Positions 1-7,730 of a stretch of 37,480 bases of DNA are shown here, piece by piece (position 1 is the first letter of the stretch; every line of letters begins with the position of its first letter). The notes under the pieces are model-generated. The model searched no databases. It was given only the letters and a program-made list of their open reading frames with translations, and was not told the origin of the DNA. The position numbers and the translations under genes were made by a program. This stretch comes from Aquitalea pelogenes (GTDB lineage Bacteria > Pseudomonadota > Gammaproteobacteria > Burkholderiales > Chromobacteriaceae): positions 1 to 37,480 of the forward strand of contig NZ_LNQV01000042.1 in the NCBI RefSeq assembly GCF_001515305.1. Direction: 5' to 3'.

Positions 1-877
1 CGCCGCGCGACGTGCATGCGCAGGAAATCAGCCCGGAGCAGGTCAAGCTGTTACCGGCAGACTGGCAGCCGGCCTCTGCCCCGCGCGACGGTGCCATGCG
101 CAGGAAATCAGCCCGGAGCAGGTCAAGCTGTTACCGGCAGACTGGCAGCCGGCCTCTGCCCCGGCCGGTGAGGCCAGTGCGCCGCTGAAGGTGTTGGCAT
201 CCATGCCGCAAACCGAAGCGCTGAAGCCGGAAGACCTCAACAAGGCTGCGTCGCAGCCGGTGGCCGCCAAACCGGCCAAGGCTGAGGCATCGGCAGCCAC
301 CGCCAAGGCTGAAGCAAAGAACCCGCCGCCAGCCAAGCCGGTGGAAAAGCCCGCCGGGAAAACGGCTGAAAAACCCAAGACCGAAGCCATCAAGGCCGAG
401 CCGAGCAAGGCATTGGCCTGCTACGACTGGGGCACGCTGGATGCCAGGCTGCTGACCCGGGTGAAGGGTGGTCTGCCCGGCCTCAAGCTCAAGCCCGAGC
501 AACTGGTGGAAAGCAGCAAGGGCGAGGTCAAGGGCAATGGCAAGTTCTGGGTCTATCACCCGCCGCTGGCTACGCAGTCTGAAACCCAGACGCTGTCTGC
601 CGAATTGAAAGACAAGGGTTTTGACAATTACATCGTGCACAGCGCGGAATTCAAGGGCAGCGTATCGCTTGGCCTGTTCGGCCAGGAGTCTGCTGCCAAG
701 GCCATGCAGGCAAGGGTGAAAGCCGCCGGTTTTGACAAGGTGGCCATCGAGCAGAAAGGGCAGAAATCTGCCGCGACGGTGCTCAGCTTCAAGGCGCTGG
801 AGCCGCAGCAGGCCGAGCGTCTGCAAGCGCTGCAAAAGCGTCTGACGCCTGGGATCGCCTTGCAGCCTTGCCATTAA
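1..877 (+). CDS. SPOR-domain protein, 5' end incomplete and disrupted
   Basis: This is the C-terminal part of a protein whose start lies outside the window or is lost in the duplication at 3-163. The reading frame of 95-877 is open back to the window edge, and the GTG at 191 is only the first formal start codon in it. An Ala/Lys/Pro-rich linker (about 205-405) is followed by a globular region ending at 877. That region, from roughly 545 (WVYHPPL...), resembles a SPOR peptidoglycan-binding domain: it has the pattern of a hydrophobic strand, a Lys/Gly turn (KDKGFDNY), a GLFGQ turn, helix and final strand. SPOR proteins usually bind denuded glycan at the division septum and are membrane-anchored; the anchor would be in the missing N-terminus. 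A strong intrinsic terminator follows at 1013-1048. The SPOR assignment is moderately sure. Confidence 0.65.
   Translation, partial: AARRACAGNQPGAGQAVTGRLAAGLCPARRCHAQEISPEQVKLLPADWQPASAPAGEASAPLKVLASMPQTEALKPEDLNKAASQPVAAKPAKAEASAATAKAEAKNPPPAKPVEKPAGKTAEKPKTEAIKAEPSKALACYDWGTLDARLLTRVKGGLPGLKLKPEQLVESSKGEVKGNGKFWVYHPPLATQSETQTLSAELKDKGFDNYIVHSAEFKGSVSLGLFGQESAAKAMQARVKAAGFDKVAIEQKGQKSAATVLSFKALEPQQAERLQALQKRLTPGIALQPCH
3..163. repeat. Imperfect tandem duplication, about 80 bp per copy
   Basis: The stretch from position 16 to 83 recurs at 96 to 163, offset by 80 bp. The junction block CCGCGCGACG occurs at 3-12 and 81-90, offset by 78 bp, so two extra bases (a G and a C near 91-95) lie between the junction block and the second copy. 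Because 80 is not a multiple of three, the two copies are read in different frames. Excising one copy leaves a single continuous reading frame into the SPOR gene. Its position at the very edge of the window suggests a contig-end assembly artefact, but a real frameshifting duplication cannot be excluded. Confidence 0.9.
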
Positions 878-933
878 TCGCGGCGGACAAGACGGTGTGC
901 TGTTGCCGACCTAAGCGGTGCTGACGAAGCAGG

Positions 934-955
934 GCGCAATGCCAAGGCATTGCGC
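934..955. repeat. Perfect hairpin between the SPOR gene and its terminator
   Basis: Ten bases (GCGCAATGCC, 934-943) pair perfectly with 946-955 across a two-base AA spacer. No T-run follows on either strand, so it is not a canonical terminator by itself. It lies about 60 bp before the intrinsic terminator at 1013-1048 and could protect the 3' end of the mRNA or act as a protein-binding palindrome. Confidence 0.6.
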
Positions 956-1012
956 TGCCGCAAGCGCGCTGGCAATCAGGCTTGTCAGCAGGGGCTTGCA
1001 GGATGGATGATG

Positions 1013-1048
1013 AACGGCAATGGCGGTTGTCCCGCCTTGCCGTTTTTT
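1013..1048 (+). terminator. Intrinsic terminator of the SPOR gene
   Basis: AACGGCAA (1013-1020), a one-base bulge and GGCGG (1022-1026) pair with CCGCC (1032-1036) and TTGCCGTT (1037-1044) across a five-base loop, followed directly by TTTT. The 13 base pairs plus U-tract make this a strong rho-independent terminator. It lies only 11 bases before the ATG at 1060, which argues against any start for the next gene upstream of it. Confidence 0.85.
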
Positions 1049-1059
1049 CATGGTTCGCT

Positions 1060-1848
1060 ATGTCCCGACGTTCAAGCAATATCACCCGCCTGCTGGACCG
1101 CGGCGCGTTCAACGACCGCGTCCTGCGTCAGCTGGGCGGCTCGATGGCCTTTATTGCCGGCGCGCTCAATGCCGGTGGTTTCCTGGCGGTGCAGCGTTAC
1201 ACCTCGCATGTATCCGGGGTGGTGTCCGGTATGGCCGACGACCTGGCCCTGGGTGAAGTCCGCCTGTCGCTGTCCATGCTGATCATGCTGCTGTGCTTCA
1301 TTGGCGGTGCCATGCACTCCACCTGGCTGATCCTGTGGGCCAGACGCCAGCGCCTGCGCGGTGGCTATGGGGTGTCGATGATGGAAGAGGCCGGTTTCCT
1401 GCTGCTGTTTGGCGTGTTGGGTGCCGGGCTGGCCAGCCACAAGGGCTTGTTCACGCCTCCCACCGTGATGCTGCTGTGTTTCATCATGGGTATGCACAAC
1501 ACCATTGTTACCAAGCTGTCCGGTGGCCTGCTGCGCTCCACCCACATGACCGGCATTGCCACCGATATCGGCATCGAACTGACCAAGATGAGTTACTACA
1601 ACCATCTGCACAGCCCCAAGATCAAAGACATCAAATCCAACCGCAGCCGGCTGTGGGTATACAGCATGATTCTGACGGCCTTCTTCCTGGGCGGCGTGGT
1701 GGGTGCGCTGGGTTTCAAGCATCTGGGCTATGCCTTTACCCTGCCGCTGGCCTTGCTGCTGTTTGCGCTGGGCTTGCGCCCGGTGTGGTACGACATGCGT
1801 CTGCGCTGGCGCTGGTGGCAGCATCACCACGATTTGCGCCAGCCCTGA
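1060..1848 (+). CDS. DUF1275 (YoaK-like) integral membrane protein
   Basis: The 262-residue protein has about six hydrophobic segments. Its N-terminal part reads MAFIAGALNAGGFLAVQ and then HVSGVVSGMADDLALG, the usual pattern of the DUF1275/YoaK family, whose function is unknown. A middle motif (MGMHNTIVTKLSGG, then RSTHMTG) repeats the first half's theme. An upstream in-frame ATG at 982 would place the intrinsic terminator (1013-1048) inside the coding sequence, so the ATG at 1060 is preferred. That leaves almost no room for a 5' leader, so the promoter must overlap the terminator, or transcription reads through it. The next gene is convergent and begins four bases after this stop. The family call is confident; the function is unknown. 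Confidence 0.85.
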   Translation: MSRRSSNITRLLDRGAFNDRVLRQLGGSMAFIAGALNAGGFLAVQRYTSHVSGVVSGMADDLALGEVRLSLSMLIMLLCFIGGAMHSTWLILWARRQRLRGGYGVSMMEEAGFLLLFGVLGAGLASHKGLFTPPTVMLLCFIMGMHNTIVTKLSGGLLRSTHMTGIATDIGIELTKMSYYNHLHSPKIKDIKSNRSRLWVYSMILTAFFLGGVVGALGFKHLGYAFTLPLALLLFALGLRPVWYDMRLRWRWWQHHHDLRQP

Positions 1849-1852
1849 GGCG

Positions 1853-2848
1853 TCAACCAGCCTGCTGTGTGCAGTGGCTGGCCGTGTCTGCCTGGCGGTT
1901 GTCGGGGTGAGCGGCCAGCAGGGCGGCGGCGCTATGGTCCGGCCCGTCCAGCCGCGCCAGCAAGGTATCACGCGCGCACAGGCTTTGTGCACCCAGCAGG
2001 CGGCTGGCATAGGCGTCGGCCTCGGCCTCAAAGTCGGCCGGATATTTCATGTCCGCCAGCAGGATGGGTGCCACGGCCAGCAGGGTCGAGCGGTCGCCAC
2101 CAAACAGATTGACTGCCAGCGACACGCCACCAGAGCGGATCAGGCCGCGCAAGCCATGACGCGCCTCGATATGGCCCACCGCATGGGCCAGCATGGCCTG
2201 CATTTCCAGCGGGTTCCTGGTATTGCGCACCAGCTGGTCGGTGACAATGATTTGCCCGCCGGGCAAGGGGATGATGTCCGGACCCAGCTCGCGCGCATCC
2301 ACCAGCTGCAAGTGATAACGATAGGGGCTGTTGCCCGGCACCAGCTGCTGCAATTGCTGTTGCAGTGCTTGCTGGCGGCTGTCCGGCAAGCGGGAAGGGC
2401 GCAACGTGCTGGTTTTCTCCAGCAGGCTCAGGGTGGCGCTGGCCATCGCCTGTTCCACCGCTGGCGGGGTGCGGCGTGCAGCTTCGCTGGCAAGCCAGGG
2501 CAGGCCGTTGCGGTAGCCAAACCAGCAGGCCAGCAGCAACAACAGCAAACCAGCCAGCCGTAGTTGCGGCCAGCAGCGGCGCAAACCGTCCAGCAGGCGC
2601 GCGGCCAGTGGCAGGTGGCCGGTCAGTTGCTGGCATTGATAGGCACTGGCCACTTCGATAATGCCGCCGTCCGGCAATTGCAGCCGGTCTGGCCGACCGG
2701 CCCGTCCGGGGTGAAAACTGACCTCTCGTGCCGGATAGCGATGCGTGTGCACCCCGTCGGTGAACACCAGATGATGGACATTGCGTTGCAGCATCACGGC
2801 TTTGCCGATCTGGCTGCGACCATCCAGATAATTGCCTGGCAGACTCAT
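1853..2848 (-). CDS. M48-type membrane protein with degenerate active site (HAVGH)
   Basis: The 331-residue protein has an N-terminal domain (YLDGRSQ...) typical of a family of membrane M48 metallopeptidases. One transmembrane helix lies near residues 98-112 (GLLLLLLACWFGY), followed by a peptidase domain. The zinc motif that should read HExxH reads H222-A-V-G-H226, then IEARHG, so the two metal-binding histidines remain but the catalytic glutamate is alanine. The third-ligand region FEAEADAYA is intact. The family normally degrades proteins at the inner membrane; as read, this copy should bind metal but not hydrolyse. The codon GCG (2180-2182 on the plus strand) differs from GAG by one base, so a sequence error is possible. 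The start at 2848 fits the conserved N-terminus better than the longer frame. Confidence 0.8.
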   Translation of the reverse strand: MSLPGNYLDGRSQIGKAVMLQRNVHHLVFTDGVHTHRYPAREVSFHPGRAGRPDRLQLPDGGIIEVASAYQCQQLTGHLPLAARLLDGLRRCWPQLRLAGLLLLLLACWFGYRNGLPWLASEAARRTPPAVEQAMASATLSLLEKTSTLRPSRLPDSRQQALQQQLQQLVPGNSPYRYHLQLVDARELGPDIIPLPGGQIIVTDQLVRNTRNPLEMQAMLAHAVGHIEARHGLRGLIRSGGVSLAVNLFGGDRSTLLAVAPILLADMKYPADFEAEADAYASRLLGAQSLCARDTLLARLDGPDHSAAALLAAHPDNRQADTASHCTQQAG

Positions 2849-3106
2849 GGCAGATGAATCCTGTTGCGCGCAACCCGCGAACGGGTGGCAGGCTGGTAAA
2901 GGGCTGTGTGTTGTTCTCTTTCCTAATCTGTAGCGCAAGCCGACTGCTTTGGCAACGGTGCGCTCACGCCGGGCAGGCCTTGTCCGCTGCTATGGGCAGC
3001 TTGCGGCCTCTGCTAGCTTGCATGCTGCCTGCAGGCTATCGTTTTCTGTGCTGTACTGGCAGCATTGTGCCGTTGTGGCACGGTTTGCTTGAAGAAGGGG
3101 GTAAGG

Positions 3107-4239
3107 ATGATGCGCAAGCTGGGTGGGTTACTGTTGCTGGCACTGGCGCACGGTGTGCTGGCGGCACCGCAGTTATTGCAAGGCAAGGTGGGACAGGCTG
3201 CGGTGGTGATGGAGCTGGACATTGCCAAGGACGGTGCGGTGGAGGGGCGCTATTTCTATCGCAAGCATCACCGCGATATCGCCCTCACCGGCAAGCAACA
3301 GGCCGATGGCAGCCTGCAACTGGGTGAAAACCTGCAATACGACGAACAGCGCAATGACATTACCCTGCGCCCGCAAAATGGTGGCTGGGTGGGGGAGTGG
3401 CATGGGCCCAAGGCTGGCAAGCCGGTGCTGGTCAGCCTGAGTGCTATCCCCAGGCCCAGTGGCCTGCCAGTAGCGATAGCGCGCTCAATCCGGTGCGCCA
3501 GCGTTCCGGCTACGACTACGTCCGCATGGTGGACTTGCCGCTCAAGGCCGGCAAGCGTGAGCGGGTGCAGGGTCATACCCTGCAATGGTGGGACGAGCCG
3601 GTCAGCAAGATCCGCCTGTTCCGCGTGGTGGATGGTTATCCACAGGCCAGCCTGCAGCGCATCAACCAGTTGCTGGCCGAGCGCCAGTGGCAGGAAGTGG
3701 CCAGTTATTTTGACTGCCAGCTGGGTGGTGCACGGACTGCCGGGGCCGACTTCGAACAAACAGTGACGCCGCGCCTGCTGGGTAGCAAGCTGCTGAGTGT
3801 CAGTATTTTCACCAGCTATTACTGTGGTGGCGCGCATCCTGATTTTGCTGATAATCCGCTGACGCTGGAGGTAGCCAGCGGCAAGCCGCTGCAACTGGAA
3901 GACCTGCTATGGGCAGGCAAGGGCAAACCGCAACTGGCGCGTAAGTCCAGTGGCGAGCGGGCTGACTATCAGTACGAGGAAAAGATACTGGCTCCCTGGC
4001 TGGTGAACACCATGACGCGCCTGTATCCGGCACAAACCAAGCCGGGCACGGAAGATGAATGTGATTACCGCGACCCGCAGGTGTGGCAGTTTGTCAGTTG
4101 GTATGCCACGCCGCAGGGGCTGGTGCTGGGGCCGTCTTTTGCCCGCGTGGCGCGTGCTTGCGAATATCCGGAATGGAGTGTGCTGCCATGGCGTGTGGTC
4201 AAGCAGCATCCGGGTGCGCGGCCCGACCTGCTGCCCTGA
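3107..4239 (+). pseudogene. Secreted DUF3298/PdaC-like protein, frameshifted
   Basis: A signal peptide (MMRKLGGLLLLALAHGVLAA) starts the protein after AGGGGG/TAAGG ribosome-binding bases at 3094-3106. The first frame runs correctly to about 3450 and the second from there to the stop at 4239. At the run CCCC (3448-3451), one extra C would join them as ...SLSAIPQAQWPASSD... and give a normal 377-residue protein. The C-terminal half contains YYCGGAHPDFADNPLTLE followed by SGKPLQLEDLLW, the pattern of DUF3298-type domains found in secreted envelope proteins of unknown role. It converges with the GNAT gene and the two stops abut. The break is probably a homopolymer undercall, but a true pseudogene is possible. 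Confidence 0.7.
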
Positions 4240-4707
4240 TCAGGCCGCCTGGTCTGCCTTGGGCTGGGCGCGGTGGCCACGCAGCCAGCGCCCTTCAGCT
4301 GCACCGCGCTGCCATTCCATATAGCGTTCCCCGTGTTGCAAGGGCGTAAAACCCAGCTGGCGGTAAAAGCCGCCGGCATCACGCGAAACCAGCAAGAACC
4401 GGCGTAACTGTTGCAATTGCGGATGATCCTGTGCGGCGCGGATCATCGCCTGTCCCACGCCCTGACCGCGCCAGTCGGGCAGCACGAAGACATCAGACAG
4501 ATAGGCAAAGCTGGCGTAATCGGTAATCACCCGGGCAAAGCCGATCTGCCGCTGCTGGTGATAGGCGGCAATGATCAAGGAATGCTGGATGGCGCGTTCC
4601 AGCAGCGCAGCATCCATGCCGCTGGCCCAGTGCGCCTGGGTGGTGAGGAATTGCAGGATCATGGCGCGGTCCAGCCGTGCCGGGTCGTGCGAGATGTCCA
4701 GTTGCAT
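4240..4707 (-). CDS. GNAT family N-acetyltransferase
   Basis: The 155-residue protein has the GNAT fold signature: strand pair IGFARVITDYASFAYLSDVFVLPDWRGQGVGQAMI, in which RGQGVG is the acetyl-CoA pyrophosphate loop (about residues 80-85), and a C-terminal DAGGFYRQLGF motif B. These enzymes transfer an acetyl group from acetyl-CoA to an amine, but the substrate cannot be read from the sequence. The stop codon abuts the stop of the convergent frameshifted gene. The N-terminus (MQLDISHDPARLD) and the gap to cobS (81 bases) suggest it is transcribed as the last gene after cobS or on its own. Confidence 0.9.
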   Translation of the reverse strand: MQLDISHDPARLDRAMILQFLTTQAHWASGMDAALLERAIQHSLIIAAYHQQRQIGFARVITDYASFAYLSDVFVLPDWRGQGVGQAMIRAAQDHPQLQQLRRFLLVSRDAGGFYRQLGFTPLQHGERYMEWQRGAAEGRWLRGHRAQPKADQAA

Positions 4708-4788
4708 GCGCGCTCCTCCCTCAAGGTGGATGCGGGCAAGTATCCGGCGCTTACATCACCACACCGTGACGGCAGGATGACAAGTCTT

Positions 4789-5562
4789 TTACCACGACCC
4801 CGGCTGGTGTAGCGGCAGCAGCAACAGGCCCAGCAGCAGGATTTCACACACTTCGATGCCTGCGCCCAGGCAGTCGCCGGTCATGCCACCCAGCTTGCGC
4901 TTGAGCCAGCCGCGCCACAGCAAGGCGGCCAGCGGTGCCAGCAGCAAAGCCGGGGCCAGCCACAGCGACAGACCCAGCAAGGCCAGCAGGCCGATGACCT
5001 GTGCCCGCCATTGCGGCTGCCAGGCAAAGCGTTCACCGCTGCCGGGTGCCAGTGCAGGCAGGGTGGCCGACCAGAACAAGGCAAACAGCCGCGCCCAGGC
5101 GGGCAACAGCAGCAGGCCGGGTAGCTGCTGTGGCTGACTGGCCAGCAACATCAGCAGCACCAGCTTGCTGACGATGGCGCAAATCAGCGCAATCACGCCA
5201 AAGCTGCCCACGTGCGGGTCTTTCAGTACCTCGAAAAAGCGCTCGCGCGAGCGATGGGCTGCGCCCATGGCATCGCTCAGGTCGGCCAGGCCGTCCAGAT
5301 GCAGGCCGCCGGTAATGCCTATCCACAGCAACAGGCCGGCCAGTGCCCCCAGCCAGGGGTCGTGCAGGCTGCCTAGCCACACACCCAGCCACAGCAGGCT
5401 GCCCAGCAACAGGCCGACCGGCGCAAACCAGCAGGCACTGGCTGCCAGCCATTCCGGGTGGAAGGTGCGCAGCTGCGGTGTGGGCAGACGGGTGAGAAAC
5501 TGGATGGCCAGAATCAGGCTTTGCCACCAGCGGGCGCGAGGGGCGGCTGTCGGCTGGCTCAT
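4789..5562 (-). CDS. cobS: Adenosylcobinamide-GDP ribazoletransferase (cobalamin synthase)
   Basis: This 257-residue polytopic inner-membrane enzyme joins adenosylcobinamide-GDP to alpha-ribazole (or its phosphate), the last joining step of cobalamin assembly. The N-terminus QFLTRLP is the family hallmark. GGLHLDGLADLSDAMGAAHRSRERFFEVLKD carries the acidic HxDGxxD-type metal site, and G..GMTGDCLGAGIEVCEI near the C-terminus is also conserved. The remainder is hydrophobic segments. Its ATG at 5562 overlaps the TGA of cobC (ATGA), showing translational coupling in a cobT-cobC-cobS operon. The longer open frame upstream (to 5760) only shadows cobC. Confidence 0.95.
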   Translation of the reverse strand: MSQPTAAPRARWWQSLILAIQFLTRLPTPQLRTFHPEWLAASACWFAPVGLLLGSLLWLGVWLGSLHDPWLGALAGLLLWIGITGGLHLDGLADLSDAMGAAHRSRERFFEVLKDPHVGSFGVIALICAIVSKLVLLMLLASQPQQLPGLLLLPAWARLFALFWSATLPALAPGSGERFAWQPQWRAQVIGLLALLGLSLWLAPALLLAPLAALLWRGWLKRKLGGMTGDCLGAGIEVCEILLLGLLLLPLHQPGSW

Positions 5563-6160
5563 GCTTCGCCGGGGCTTTCCAGATGCATCAGATAGGCCGG
5601 GTGGCCTTCCAGAATGGACAGCTGGGCAAAGCCGCCGCGCTGCACGGTCATCAGCTTGGCTACATCGAATTCGGTGCCCAGCAGCTCGGCCAACAGGGCG
5701 GTAATCACCCCGCCATGACATACCAGTACCCGGTGGCTGCCACGCGCGGTCTGAATCCATTCGCTGAATCCGCTCAGCACCCGGGTGCGGAAGACTTCAT
5801 AGCTTTCCCCGCCGGCGGAATCAGCTCGCCCGCCGCCACGCGGCTGCCCCAGTCCGGATGCTGACCGGACAGCACCGCGCGCGACATGCCGTCCCAGTCG
5901 CCAAAATCGAATTCGGCAAAGCGTTCGTCCACCTTCAGCGGCAAGGAGCCATGCAGGGCCTGATGCACGGCAAACTCGCGGCAGCGTTGCAGCGGCGAGG
6001 TGGCCATGCTGGTGACCGGTGCCAGCTGGTTCAACCGTTGCCAGCTGCGGCTCATCTGCTCGCAGCCCAGCTCATTCAGTGGCAGGTCGGTGCGGCCGAT
6101 CAGGCGGCCGTCGTGGTCGATTTCGCCGTGGCGCAGCAAGGTGAGCGTATAGGGGTTCAT
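5559..6160 (-). pseudogene. cobC: Alpha-ribazole phosphatase, frameshifted
   Basis: This is a histidine phosphatase-family protein in the cobalamin nucleotide-loop pathway. The N-terminal part has the phosphohistidine motif LLRHGEIDHDG, LIGRTDLPLNELG, and SPLQRCREFA, then FAEFDFGDWDG. The C-terminal part in another frame has the second catalytic histidine in VLVCHGGVI. The frames meet at the run of four C (5807-5810 plus strand): a fifth base would give PPAGESYEVFRTRVLSGF and a 200-residue protein of family length. It removes the 5'-phosphate from alpha-ribazole phosphate or from cobalamin phosphate. It lies three bases after cobT and overlaps cobS. A sequence error is the likeliest cause, given four other single-base breaks in the window. 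Confidence 0.85.
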
Positions 6161-6163
6161 GCC

Positions 6164-7197
6164 TCAGTCTTTCTCGGTGACACCGGCCTGGGCAAACGTG
6201 GCCATTTCGGCGTGCAGCTTGATGGCCAGTTGCAGCAAGGGCACGCAGGTGGCGGCACCAGAGCCTTCGCCCAGCCGCATGCCCAGTGCCACCAGCGGGT
6301 TCAGTTGCAGTGCTTCCAGTGCCAGCTTGTGGCCGGTTTCTTCCGAGCAATGGCTGGCCAGCAGCCAGTCGGCCACTGCCGGGTCGATGGCGCGGGCGGC
6401 CAGGGCGGCGGCGCTGGCAATGAAACCATCCACCAGTGCAGGCACACCCAGTGCCGCGCCTTCCAGATAAAAACCCGCCATGGCGGCAATTTCCAGCCCG
6501 CCCAGTTCGGCCAGCACAGCCTGACCATCCAGTGAATGGCCGTGCAGGCGGTCCAGCGCCTGTTGCACCACGCGGCGCTTGTTGACGAGGCCGGCGTCGT
6601 CGATACCGGTGCCACGGCGACAATGCTGTCCACGCTGTAGCCCGCCAGACGGCAGATCAGCGCGGCAGACGGCGTGGTATTGCCAATGCCCATGTCACCG
6701 GCAATCAGCAGATTGGCACCGTGTTCCACGGCGCGACGCGCCGCAGCGCGGCCCACTTCCAGCGCAGCAGCGCATTGTTCTGCCGTCATGGCGGCTTCCA
6801 CTGCCAGGTTGGCGGTACCGGCGGCTACCTTGGCCTGCACAATGGGCAGTTCCGGCAGTTGACCCAGCACACCCACATCCACCACCTCCAGCCGAGCGGC
6901 AATGGCGCGGGCCAGCACGCAGATGGCAGCGCCACCGGCAGCAAAATTCTTCACCATTTCGCCGGTCACGATGGACGGATAGGCGGACACACCTTCTGCT
7001 GTCACGCCGTGGTCACCGGCAAACACGGTGATGGCCGGCTGCAGGGGGGCCGGAATGGTTTTGCCTTGCCAGGCAGCAAAGCGACAGGCCACCGTTTCCA
7101 GTACACCCAGGCTGCCAGCCGGTTTGGTCAGCGAATTCTGGCGTTGCAGGGCGGCTTCATGAAAAGCGTGGGCAGGAAGGGCAATGGCCTGGGACAT
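6164..7197 (-). pseudogene. cobT: Nicotinate-nucleotide-dimethylbenzimidazole phosphoribosyltransferase, frameshifted
   Basis: CobT activates the lower ligand (dimethylbenzimidazole) to alpha-ribazole phosphate. The first segment has SLTKPAGSLGVLE, FAGDHGVTAEGVSAYP and AGDMGIGNTTPSAA, all family signatures. The second segment, in another frame, has HSLDGQAVLAELGGLEIAAMAG, the GFIAS loop and LGEGSGAA, which holds the catalytic glutamate. The switch is at 6612-6613 (plus strand CC): one more base restores ...GTGIDDAGLVNKRRVVQQ... and a 344-residue protein. The ATG at 7197 (MSQAIALPAH) fits the family better than the in-frame ATG at 7221. It is the first gene of a cobT-cobC-cobS operon, divergent from btuB. 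Confidence 0.87.
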
Positions 7198-7349
7198 GGT
7201 GCGGTTTCTCGAGGTTGGCATGGACTAGAGCGCGACTCTAAGACATGGGGGGCAGCACGGCAAGCTGAATGCCGCCATGGCATTGGCATTGCTTGTTGCA
7301 TATCAAGACTGTTCGTGCCAGATTGCCGCAGTTTCGCTGCATTCTGCCG

Positions 7350-7355
7350 TATAAT
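7350..7355 (+). promoter_or_regulatory. Minus-10 element of the btuB operon
   Basis: A perfect TATAAT sits at 7350-7355, just ahead of the riboswitch that begins near 7361, which is where transcription should start. No good minus-35 is present at 17 bp; TTGCCG at 7323-7328 is 21 bp away. Confidence 0.6.
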
Positions 7356-7360
7356 CGCTG

Positions 7361-7545
7361 CCGGACAGGTGTCCGGATTTGCATGATCCGGATGAAACGG
7401 GAAGCCGGTACAAGCCGGCGCTGCCCCCGCAACGGTAAGGTCTGGCTGGCGGATGCCGGCCCAGTTGTCGCCATTGCCACTGTTGCCCATCAGCAACGGG
7501 AAGGCGCGACAGCGCAAGACCAAGCCCGGAGACCGGCCTGTCCCT
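7361..7545 (+). promoter_or_regulatory. Cobalamin (AdoCbl-type) riboswitch
   Basis: The leader holds the conserved core GAAACGGGAAGCCGGTAC, then CAAGCCGGCGCTGCCCCCGC and AACGGTAA (about 7395-7439). It ends with the B12-box-like segment AAGCCCGGAGACCGGCC (about 7522-7538). The closing P1 helix pairs GGACAGG (7363-7369) with CCTGTCC (7537-7543). In this family, cobalamin binding lowers expression of downstream import genes, by hiding the ribosome-binding site or by termination. Here it precedes btuB-cobU-btuF. It has no counterpart on the divergent cobT side. Confidence 0.93.
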
Positions 7546-7730
7546 TATCGTCTGCCGCATGGCAGGCGGTGGCTGTATATCGCGGGGAGGCGATCTGGCA
7601 AACAGCAGGCGGGCTCATCAGCCCGTTCCGGTGTCATCCATTCTCCATGGCGCAAGCCATCCTCTTCGCACTTCCTGTGGCTGTGGCAGCGTTTGCCCGG
7701 CCGGTTTCATGTTTCTGGAGTGTGTGTTTC
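7546..7730 (+). promoter_or_regulatory. Riboswitch expression platform and btuB leader
   Basis: This 185-base stretch between the aptamer and btuB holds two short hairpins: ATCGC (7579-7583) with GCGAT (7590-7594), and CGGGCT (7610-7615) with AGCCCG (7620-7625). No T-run follows either, so control at the level of translation initiation is more likely than termination. The btuB ribosome-binding GGAG lies at 7717-7720. Confidence 0.45.
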
